From Sphingobacteriales bacterium (GTDB taxonomy: Bacteria; Bacteroidota; Bacteroidia; Chitinophagales; Chitinophagaceae): a stretch of DNA of 8,317 nucleotides. The position numbers and the translations under genes are program-made. Positions 1-5,659 of this stretch are shown here, piece after piece. Each line of letters begins with the position of its first letter. Within the stretch, counting starts at the first letter, position 1. The stretch lies in assembly GCA_024640385.1 (NCBI GenBank), contig JAHEFC010000172.1, positions 1-8,317 on the forward strand. Reading direction: 5' to 3'. The notes below the pieces were generated by a model, which ran no database searches, was not told the DNA's origin, and saw nothing but the letters and a program-made list of their open reading frames with translations.

Positions 1-170
1 TTTTCAGGTACTGCGTCGGCAGATACTGAACCAGGCGTTGTCACTTCCACCGCTTCTTCAGGCTTGAACTTGGTAGCCAGCATGAAGAAGGTCAGGATAA
101 GAAATGCCACATCCACGAAGGGTGTCATATCATTGTCGGTCGACTTCTTCGGTATTTTAACACTTGGCAT
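1..170 (-). CDS. exbD: ExbD/TolR-family biopolymer transport protein, N-terminal part (runs off the left edge)
   Basis: This is the first 56 codons of an ExbD/TolR-type protein; the rest lies beyond position 1. The visible protein begins MPSVKIPKKSTDND. One hydrophobic segment follows (about residues 16-34), with the family hallmark VDVAFLILTFFMLAT, and then a charged start of the periplasmic domain (KFKPEEAVEV). The aspartate at residue 20 aligns with the conserved membrane aspartate of E. coli ExbD (Asp25), which carries protons through the ExbB-ExbD motor. A short basic N-terminus, one membrane helix and a periplasmic domain is the normal family topology. The ATG at 170 is the only plausible start. 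The gene lies 69 bp downstream of exbB on the same strand, so the two are very likely co-transcribed. ExbD, TolR and a Bacteroidota paralogue of either cannot be told apart from the N-terminus alone. Confidence 0.9.
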   Translation of the reverse strand, partial: MPSVKIPKKSTDNDMTPFVDVAFLILTFFMLATKFKPEEAVEVTTPGSVSADAVPE

Positions 171-198
171 GTTTACTTCAGTTTTTTGCTTTTTAAAT

Positions 199-219
199 AA
201 GATGCATTACCTGCATCTT
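199..219 (-). promoter_or_regulatory. Hairpin between exbB and exbD
   Basis: A perfect 8-bp inverted repeat, AAGATGCA and TGCATCTT, encloses a 5-base loop. It sits 20 bp past the exbB stop codon and 28 bp before the exbD start codon. On the transcribed (minus) strand it is followed by ATTTAAAAAGC, which is not a real U-tract, so it is a poor intrinsic terminator. It may instead protect the 3' end of exbB mRNA or set relative expression of the two subunits. The structure is seen in the sequence; the role is inferred. Confidence 0.45.
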
Positions 220-239
220 TCCATAAATGCCAAAGGATT

Positions 240-1100
240 TTACTTATACAAAGAAGCAAAGCTCTGAGTCAGGGTGAAACCTGATTCGTCAATACCATAA
301 GTGATACTGTCGATCTTTGTAGTAAATATGTTATACATGATCAGCGCGAAAGATGAGGTAGCGATACCAAGAGCGGTATTGTAAAGTGCTTCTGAGATAC
401 CTACCGCCAGCTGGGCAGCTGCACCCGCACCACCTTCTTCACCCAGTGAAGAGAACGAACGGATCATACCCATTACCGTACCCAGTAGGGCAACCAGGGT
501 ACCCAGTGATACCAGCGTAGACAGGAACACCAGGTTCTTCTGCAACATAGGCAACTCGAGCGCAGTGGCTTCTTCTACTTCTTTCTGGATAGCCAGGATC
601 TTCTGTTCAGTGTTGTACTCACCATTGGTGATCATTTCTTTGTACTTACGCAAACCAGCCTTCATCACGTTACCAACAGAACCCTGCTGTTTGTCGCACT
701 CAGCGAGCGCTGCATCAACATTCTTATTAGCCAGGTGATATTGCACCTTGCGGATGAACTCGGAAATATTGCCTTTACCCTGGGCCTTGGAGATGGTAAG
801 GAATCTTTCGATAGAGAAAACAACTACCATCAGGAAACATCCGATCAGTAACGGAACGATGATACCACCCTCGTACATACGATACCATGCACCTTTGGGA
901 CCTTTGTGGTCAGGCCAGAAACCACCAGTGGGGTCAGGCTTAGAGAATCCGGAGTCAGCTCCCAAAATAAATCTCCAGATCATGTAGCCACCAATGATAC
1001 AGAGCACAGGGGCCAGGATAGAAATAATGTTACTGCTCTTCTTGGGTTGCACAGATGTTGTCGCCTTCGCAGCAGTTGCCGTTGGTTTTGTCTCAGCCAT
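240..1100 (-). CDS. exbB: MotA/TolQ/ExbB proton channel family protein
   Basis: This 286-residue protein is the channel-forming subunit of a Ton/Tol-type inner-membrane motor, which with ExbD couples proton flow to TonB- or TolA-like transducers. Hydrophobic segments lie at about 24-45, 78-96, 189-213 and 238-258. The last two, with the Gly-rich stretch LGTVMGMIRSFSSLG and the motif ALYNTALGIATSSFAL, form the family's conserved core. The N-terminus is longer than in E. coli ExbB: an Ala/Thr/Lys-rich tail, an extra membrane helix and a Gly/Pro-rich loop (about 46-72), an arrangement I associate with Bacteroidota homologues. I chose the ATG at 1100 (MAETKPTATAAK) because the frame's earlier ATG at 1151 would add 17 polar residues encoded by AT-rich leader-like DNA. 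The neighbouring exbD on the same strand supports the call. TolQ is the main alternative name. Confidence 0.92.
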   Translation of the reverse strand: MAETKPTATAAKATTSVQPKKSSNIISILAPVLCIIGGYMIWRFILGADSGFSKPDPTGGFWPDHKGPKGAWYRMYEGGIIVPLLIGCFLMVVVFSIERFLTISKAQGKGNISEFIRKVQYHLANKNVDAALAECDKQQGSVGNVMKAGLRKYKEMITNGEYNTEQKILAIQKEVEEATALELPMLQKNLVFLSTLVSLGTLVALLGTVMGMIRSFSSLGEEGGAGAAAQLAVGISEALYNTALGIATSSFALIMYNIFTTKIDSITYGIDESGFTLTQSFASLYK

Positions 1101-1301
1101 GACTTTTGTTTTTTGAATTTTTAAATGTTCGTTTTGGTGATTTGATAACAATGCTACAATTCTAATTAAAAATACATTTTACTTAACCAGAGACTGTAGA
1201 AAAAATATTTTCAAGGGAACACAATATAGTAAGTTTTCTAAAAAAAAATCATCTCATCAAATTTATTGTCTGAATCGAATTAGCAGGGCCATAAATATAA
1301 T

Positions 1302-1328
1302 ATGGGAAATGTGGGAAATGTGGGAAAT
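1302..1328. repeat. 9-bp tandem repeat, three copies plus a partial fourth
   Basis: The unit GTGGGAAAT occurs three times in a row (the first copy begins with A instead of G), and then GTGGGGGA continues as a decayed fourth. The unit is three codons long, so it places repeated ATG codons in the same frame as the downstream protease gene and would read Met-Trp-Glu repeatedly. It lies about 145 bp upstream of the preferred protease start. It is a short repeat of the kind that can change copy number by slippage. Confidence 0.85.
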
Positions 1329-1386
1329 GTGGGGGATTGACCGATCTTTTTTGAGCTTACCATTGTTAACCTTTGAACAACAAAAT

Positions 1387-1406
1387 GGACCTTTGGTCCC
1401 TTTTTC
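1387..1406 (+). promoter_or_regulatory. Short GC-rich hairpin followed by a T-run in the protease leader
   Basis: GGACC and GGTCC form a 5-bp stem around a TTT loop, followed directly by CTTTTTC. It is upstream of the protease start and just after a possible -7 element at 1367-1375. It could be a stabilising 5' stem-loop or a weak attenuator. The stem is short and may occur by chance. Confidence 0.25.
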
Positions 1407-1473
1407 AGCAGACAACCCTATATGGAGCCTTAAAATGCCTACTTTACGCAACTTTTTAAAACTAAAATCAAAT

Positions 1474-4068
1474 ATGCAAACTGCTCTGATCCTGAAGCGG
1501 ATGCTTCTTTTTACCGTTTTAGTAGCCTTCTCCTGGCAAGCCGAGGCACAAAGGAGGCCCCAGAACCCTCCCGCACCCACTCCGGCACCTACTGCCCCGG
1601 GCACCACACCGGCCCAGGTACCCAATGGAGGTCCGGGAGGCTCAAGATCTGCTTCAACCGGTCCAAAACCCTACAATGAGGTCATAACCGCTAAGGCAAA
1701 GACTACAAAAGGTCTTTTCACGGTTCACAAAGTGGACGATAAATACTATTTCGAGATCCCAGATTCTATCCTGGGCCGGGACATCATGGCCATTACCCGT
1801 TTCTCAAAAGTAGCAGGAGGTGCCGGTGTTTATGGTGGCGAAGTAGCTAACCAGCAGGTGGTTCAGTTTGAAAAAGGACCCGACAATAAGGTGTTCCTGC
1901 GTGTAGTCACCCTCATCTCAGTAGCTAATGATTCCAGCCAGCCTATTTACAAAGCGGTCAGGAACTCTAATGTTGATCCTATCGCTGCGGCATTTGATAT
2001 GAAATCACTGGGTAAAGATTCGAATGGAGTGGTCATAGATGTTACCGAATTCTTCAAAGGTGACAATCAGCCGGTTTCCCTGAATGCTGGTGTGAAAAGA
2101 AGGCTGAGCCTTGGCGGACTTGCCAGTGACAGGTCTTATATCGAAACTATAAAATCCTACCCCATAAATACGGAGATCAGAACGGTGAAAACCTTTACGG
2201 CATCCCCAACTTCGGGGATCTCACTGACGCCCTCCCCCTTCCCTTCTTCATCGGTACCTGCGGCCAGCACGGCCGGGGCGGTAACCCTGGAGATGAACAC
2301 TTCGTTCATCGTGCTTCCTAAATTGCCCGCAAAAAAGAGGCTTTTCGATACAAGGGTTGGTTATTTTGCTGACGATTATACGGTTTACTCCGATGAACAA
2401 CAGAAAGTGGAACAGGCCAACTTCATTGTAAGATGGAAACTGGAACCTAAACCTGAAGACGTAGAGAAATGGAAACGTGGTGAACTTGTAGAACCCGCCA
2501 AGCCAATTGTATACTATATCGATCCCGCTACCCCCAAGAAGTGGAGGCCCTACCTGATCCAGGGTATCAACGACTGGCAGGTGGCATTCGAAAAAGCGGG
2601 GTTCAAGAACGCCATCATGGGAAAAGAATGGCCGGAGAACGACAGTTCCATGAGCCTGGAAGATGCGCGTTTCAGCGTGATCAGGTATTTCGCTTCTGAT
2701 ATCCAGAATGCCTACGGACCCAATGCCCACGACCCCCGTTCCGGTGAGATCATCGAAAGCCATATCGGATGGTACCATAACGTGATGAAACTGGTACACG
2801 ACTGGTATTTCGTCCAGACTGCAGCGGTTGACCCGGGTGCCCGGAAAATGACATTTGATGATGATCTTATGGGCAACCTGATCCGTTTTGTATCCTCACA
2901 CGAAGTAGGTCATACCCTGGGGCTGAGGCATAATATGGGCTCAAGTTCCAAGACACCCGTGGAGAAACTCAGGGATAAAGCCTGGGTAGAAGCCAATGGA
3001 CATACGGCTTCGATCATGGACTATGCTCGTTTCAACTATGTAGCCCAGCCTGAAGACAATATTGGAAGAGCTGGATTGTTCCCCCGCATTGGAGATTACG
3101 ACAAATGGGCGATCGAATGGGGCTATGGCTATGTTCCGGGAAAAGATGAAGAAGAAGAAAAGAAAGTGCTCAGCAAGAAATATAATGAAAGAATGGCGCA
3201 GAATCCGCGCATATGGTTCGGCACCTACGAATATGGAAACACTGCCGACCCGCGTACGCAATCTGAAGACCTTTCAGACAATGCCATGAAAGCTTCAGAG
3301 TATGGCATCAAGAACCTGAAGCGCATCATGACCAATCTTCCCCAATACACGAAGGAAGAAGCTGACCACTATGAGAATCTCAGTGATATGTACAGGGCCA
3401 TTGCAACACAGTATAACCGTTACATAGGCCACGTGAGCAGAAATATTGGCGGATATTACGAAACACAAAAAACGGTAGAGCAAACCGGTGACGTTTATGA
3501 AATGGTTCCAAAAGCCACCCAGAAAGAAGCCGTTAGTTTCATCCAGAAAAACGTTTTCACTACACCAGCCTGGATGCTTGATAAGGACATCATGAATAAG
3601 ATCGCAAGCCCTGCTTCAAGCCAGGTCAGTTCTATTCAGGATGCAACACTTGGGAGCCTGCTTTCCACCGTACGCCTGGGAAGAATAGTGAATATGGCCG
3701 GCAGATATGATAATGCCTACAACCTGGATGAATATTACAGCGACCTGAAAAAAGGCATATTCAGTGAAATACCTGCAAAAGCGAAGATCGACCAATTCAG
3801 GAGGAACCTGCAGAAATCATATGTAGAAAGAATGGCTGCCTTGGTGAACCCTGCTGCAACATCCGGCGGGATCACTATTTCATTCGGAGGGGCAATCACC
3901 CCTTCAACCGACGTAATGAAGTCTGACATCAGTTCGGTGACCAGGGCACACCTGATCCAGCTTCGCAGTGAACTGGTAAACGCTGCGGCTTCATATCCTG
4001 ACAGCATGAGCCGTTATCACCTTCAAGACCTGGCTGAAAGGATCAAACGCGCATTAGACCCCAAGTAA
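1474..4068 (+). CDS. Secreted zinc-dependent metalloprotease (DUF5118-DUF5117-Met-zincin type)
   Basis: This 864-residue protein is predicted to be an exported zinc endopeptidase; its substrate is unknown. Residues 1-25 form a signal peptide (LKR, then the hydrophobic MLLFTVLVAFSW, then AEAQ). A Pro/Ala/Gly-rich linker follows to about 60, then a DUF5118-like segment (about 66-115), a DUF5117-like domain (about 125-310) and the catalytic Met-zincin domain (about 345-660). The zinc motif HEVGHTLGLRH is at 476-486 with zinc ligands His476, His480 and His486 and catalytic Glu477; the Met-turn SIMDY is at 513-517. An in-frame ATG at 1435 has a nearby GGAG but would push the signal peptide about 13 residues inward. 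The ATG at 1309 adds 55 residues that do not look like protein. I prefer 1474 for its normal signal-peptide shape. A Ser/Pro-rich stretch at 244-268 interrupts the DUF5117 region. The C-terminus (ending RALDPK) shows no obvious secretion-sorting tail. The gene stands alone and ends at the long inverted repeat. Confidence 0.9.
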   Translation: MQTALILKRMLLFTVLVAFSWQAEAQRRPQNPPAPTPAPTAPGTTPAQVPNGGPGGSRSASTGPKPYNEVITAKAKTTKGLFTVHKVDDKYYFEIPDSILGRDIMAITRFSKVAGGAGVYGGEVANQQVVQFEKGPDNKVFLRVVTLISVANDSSQPIYKAVRNSNVDPIAAAFDMKSLGKDSNGVVIDVTEFFKGDNQPVSLNAGVKRRLSLGGLASDRSYIETIKSYPINTEIRTVKTFTASPTSGISLTPSPFPSSSVPAASTAGAVTLEMNTSFIVLPKLPAKKRLFDTRVGYFADDYTVYSDEQQKVEQANFIVRWKLEPKPEDVEKWKRGELVEPAKPIVYYIDPATPKKWRPYLIQGINDWQVAFEKAGFKNAIMGKEWPENDSSMSLEDARFSVIRYFASDIQNAYGPNAHDPRSGEIIESHIGWYHNVMKLVHDWYFVQTAAVDPGARKMTFDDDLMGNLIRFVSSHEVGHTLGLRHNMGSSSKTPVEKLRDKAWVEANGHTASIMDYARFNYVAQPEDNIGRAGLFPRIGDYDKWAIEWGYGYVPGKDEEEEKKVLSKKYNERMAQNPRIWFGTYEYGNTADPRTQSEDLSDNAMKASEYGIKNLKRIMTNLPQYTKEEADHYENLSDMYRAIATQYNRYIGHVSRNIGGYYETQKTVEQTGDVYEMVPKATQKEAVSFIQKNVFTTPAWMLDKDIMNKIASPASSQVSSIQDATLGSLLSTVRLGRIVNMAGRYDNAYNLDEYYSDLKKGIFSEIPAKAKIDQFRRNLQKSYVERMAALVNPAATSGGITISFGGAITPSTDVMKSDISSVTRAHLIQLRSELVNAAASYPDSMSRYHLQDLAERIKRALDPK

Positions 4069-4223
4069 GTGTGTTAGCCGGTTAGTATGCTGGCCGGAGA
4101 ATGCATTGGATAAATAAGGAAGAGAAAAATTTCACTACAATAAAAGAGCCCCGCGTTTGCGAGGCTCTTTCTTGTTTATCCAATGCATTCTCCGGCTATC
4201 ATACTAATCGGCCAGCACACTTA
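4066..4223. repeat. Long imperfect inverted repeat filling the gap between convergent genes
   Basis: The arms are 4066-4124 and 4165-4223, 59 bases each, matching at 52 of 59 positions with a perfect 22-bp core (4093-4114 with 4175-4196). The left arm starts at the protease stop codon and the right arm ends 3 bp before the stop codon of the convergent permease gene. A separate terminator hairpin (4143-4170) sits at the apex and shares 6 bases with the right arm, so the innermost pairs of the two structures exclude each other. Each arm also contains a near-repeat, GCCGG/GGCCG around TTAGTATG. Read as plus-strand RNA, five of the seven non-identical positions become G-U pairs, so the folded protease 3' end would be an almost continuous stem. 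No clear target-site duplication is visible. Confidence 0.93.
4143..4170. terminator. Bidirectional intrinsic terminator
   Basis: AAAGAGCCCCGC pairs with GCGAGGCTCTTT through a GTTT loop, giving a 12-bp stem with one imperfect position (C-A in plus-strand RNA, G-U in minus-strand RNA). The 3' side is T-rich on both strands: CTCTTTCTTGTTT on plus and CTCTTTTATTG on minus. It lies between the convergent protease and permease genes, where it would stop transcripts from both sides. Confidence 0.85.
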
Positions 4224-4226
4224 AGC

Positions 4227-5498
4227 TTATTCATACCGCAGAGCAACTATGGGATCCAGGCTGGACGCTTTCCATGCCGGGTAAAGCCCTGCAAATAACC
4301 CTACCATAGAACAGATCAGTATTCCCGCACCCATGATCTTCCAGGGGATCAGGAAGCCCGTATCCAGCAAAGCACCAACTCCGTTTCCAACAGCAACACC
4401 CAGTACTATACCGATCACGGCGCCCATCAGGCTGATAATGATCGATTCGTACAAAAACTGCCGGCGGATATTTCCTTTTGTACCACCTAAGGCCTTGATC
4501 AGCCCCACTTCGCGCGTACGTTCAGAAACAGCTACAAGCATGATGTTCATCAACCCGATCGCAGCACCAAGCAGTGTAATGAAGCCAATGGCGCCGGCAG
4601 CAGCAGAAATTGTACCCAACAGTTTTATGAAAGTTTCTGCAATACTGTCACTCTTATCAACATAGAAATTATTGTCTTCTGTAGTTGCCAGTCCCCTGAT
4701 CGGTCTGAATGTTCCTTCCGCTTCTCCAATCGCCTGGTCCATATCCCTCACATCATCCACCATCACGGCTATGCTAAAGCTCTGATTTGGACTTGAAAAC
4801 AGTCTCCTGATATTGTTATAACTGGTGAATACCACATTGTCGAGCTGAAGAAAGGCACTCGCACCTTTCTCCTTGGTTACACCAACTACCCTGTACTTAT
4901 TACTGCCCACACGGATCACCTTATCAACTGCCCGCTCGGGCCGGTCACCAAACAATTTCTTTGCCACATCACTTCCGATCACCGCAATATTCCGGCCGCT
5001 TTCTACATCAAGTTTACTCAGGGCCCTTCCGTATTCCACTTCATACCCATTCAACAGCAGGTAATTCTCATCACCTCCATTGACGGTTACTGTGGGATTG
5101 GTTTTATTATTCTCAAAGAAAACGGTCTGGTTTCGCGGGCCATTCAAGCCGATGGATACAGAAGCAGGATATTCATATCGCTGCTTGAACATTTTGGCCT
5201 GTTCGAAAGTGATGATCTTGCCTTCATTTGATTTCTTGGCCTTCTTGGTGCGTTTATCTGTTTTCTTTACCTCACCCCTTCCGAACTGCATCCGGCGCTC
5301 TTTGAAACGCATACTGAAAGCATTCGCGCCCATCGTAGAGAAGCTCTCTCTTAAACTAGCGTTCATCGCCTCTATGGCGGTTATTATTCCCACCAGGGCC
5401 ATGATGCCGAAGGCTATGATCGCCACGGTGATGCCAGTACGCAGCCGATGCGAACGCACCGTATTAATGGCAAGTATGAGCGTATCCCATAATTTCAT
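4227..5498 (-). CDS. ABC transporter permease, MacB/FtsX family
   Basis: This 423-residue inner-membrane protein has the MacB/FtsX layout. One N-terminal membrane helix (about 20-43) is preceded by the basic NTVRSHRLRTG. A large periplasmic MacB-PCD-type domain follows (about 45-285), with three helices in the C-terminal FtsX domain (about 292-324, 350-376 and 388-408). SERTREVGLIKALGGTKGNI (325-344) is the cytoplasmic coupling segment that contacts the ATPase, and the end GLYPAWKASSLDPIVALRYE is the classic family terminus. Such proteins dimerise and work with a separate ATPase in mechanotransmission, lipoprotein or peptide export, or signalling, rather than classical import. No ATPase gene is adjacent: upstream is an acyltransferase-like gene and downstream a convergent gene. 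A strongly basic, low-complexity insertion occupies 66-94 just after helix 1. The start at 5498 gives the expected N-terminus. Substrate unknown. Confidence 0.93.
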   Translation of the reverse strand: MKLWDTLILAINTVRSHRLRTGITVAIIAFGIMALVGIITAIEAMNASLRESFSTMGANAFSMRFKERRMQFGRGEVKKTDKRTKKAKKSNEGKIITFEQAKMFKQRYEYPASVSIGLNGPRNQTVFFENNKTNPTVTVNGGDENYLLLNGYEVEYGRALSKLDVESGRNIAVIGSDVAKKLFGDRPERAVDKVIRVGSNKYRVVGVTKEKGASAFLQLDNVVFTSYNNIRRLFSSPNQSFSIAVMVDDVRDMDQAIGEAEGTFRPIRGLATTEDNNFYVDKSDSIAETFIKLLGTISAAAGAIGFITLLGAAIGLMNIMLVAVSERTREVGLIKALGGTKGNIRRQFLYESIIISLMGAVIGIVLGVAVGNGVGALLDTGFLIPWKIMGAGILICSMVGLFAGLYPAWKASSLDPIVALRYE

Positions 5499-5575
5499 AT
5501 CATAAAATTAAGGAAAGATGGACTAGCCCGGTCTTTCTTGGGGGGAACGGCAATTTTTTAGTGCTGATGGCCAAA

Positions 5576-5656
5576 AGAAAGAGAGTCAGTGAGTCAAAGG
5601 GGCAGAGAGAAAGGATAAACCATCTGACTCTCTTTCTCTCTGACTCTTTTTCTCTC
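5576..5656 (-). terminator. Repeat-built terminator-like hairpin region downstream of the acyltransferase gene
   Basis: A perfect 14-bp inverted repeat (5576-5589 with 5624-5637, core AAAGAGAGTCAG) surrounds further pairable segments, such as CAGAGAGAAAGG against CTCTCTTTC/TCTCTGACTC. In minus-strand RNA the stem ends in CTCTTTCTTTT, a fair U-rich tail, so it probably terminates the acyltransferase transcript before the permease gene. One strand is almost all purine and the other almost all pyrimidine, and several alternative foldings are possible. The role is inferred from position and structure. Confidence 0.65.
5625..5656. repeat. 16-bp tandem direct repeat in a polypyrimidine tract
   Basis: TGACTCTCTTTCTCTC (5625-5640) is followed directly by TGACTCTTTTTCTCTC (5641-5656), with a single difference. 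The tract reaches to within 3 bp of the acyltransferase stop codon. The segment 5628-5640 is also a perfect mirror repeat centred on 5634. On the opposite side of the hairpin, GAGAGTCAGTGAGTCA carries related GAGTCA units in inverted orientation. Confidence 0.9.
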
Positions 5657-5659
5657 TTT

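Larger units (their letters stand above)
1101..1473. other. Divergent intergenic region between exbB and the metalloprotease gene
   Basis: This AT-rich spacer should hold the promoters of both divergent genes. For exbB, an exact match to the Bacteroidota -7 element TAnnTTTG (TAAATTTG on the minus strand) lies at 1258-1265, but it lacks a good TTTG-type -33 element and would give a leader of about 150 bases. For the protease, TAACCTTTG at 1367-1375 is a near match (3-base instead of 2-base gap), with T-rich DNA upstream. Both are weak candidates. The spacer also contains a 9-bp tandem repeat (1302-1328) and a short GC-rich hairpin (1387-1399), listed separately. I see no convincing small gene. 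The protease frame is open through much of the right part, but its translation there has no protein-like character. Confidence 0.5.

Noticed and set aside
64..267. Small plus-strand frame across the exbD start and the exbB-exbD spacer
   Set aside because: It is antisense to exbD and its sequence mirrors the exbD coding region; nothing supports it as a gene.
1101..1151. Earlier exbB start at 1151
   Set aside because: It would add 17 polar residues encoded by AT-rich leader-like DNA; MAETKPTATAAK from 1100 is the more natural beginning.
1258..1265. TAAATTTG as the exbB promoter
   Set aside because: It matches the Bacteroidota -7 consensus exactly but lacks a suitable -33 element and lies far from the start codon, so it is mentioned only within the spacer entry.
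1309..1473. Protease start at 1309 (or 1435), adding an N-terminal extension
   Set aside because: The 1309 version begins with the tandem repeat (MWEMWEMW) and buries a normal signal peptide at residue 56. The 1435 version is possible because of a GGAG at 1424-1427, but gives an unusually long n-region. 1474 fits best.
2202..2219. ATCCCC/GGGGAT hairpin in the protease coding sequence as a terminator
   Set aside because: It has no T-run after it and lies in the middle of an intact gene.
2248..2799. Long open frame on the minus strand inside the protease gene
   Set aside because: The translation has no recognisable domain and it lies fully antisense to a well-supported gene; it is a shadow of biased codon use.
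4066..4223. The inverted repeat as a proven MITE or insertion-sequence remnant
   Set aside because: The arms could be terminal repeats, but there is no clear target-site duplication, no transposase remnant, and no second copy in the window.
4101..4298. Small plus-strand frame running through the long inverted repeat
   Set aside because: It crosses the terminator hairpin and the 3' end of the permease gene, and its product has no protein-like features.
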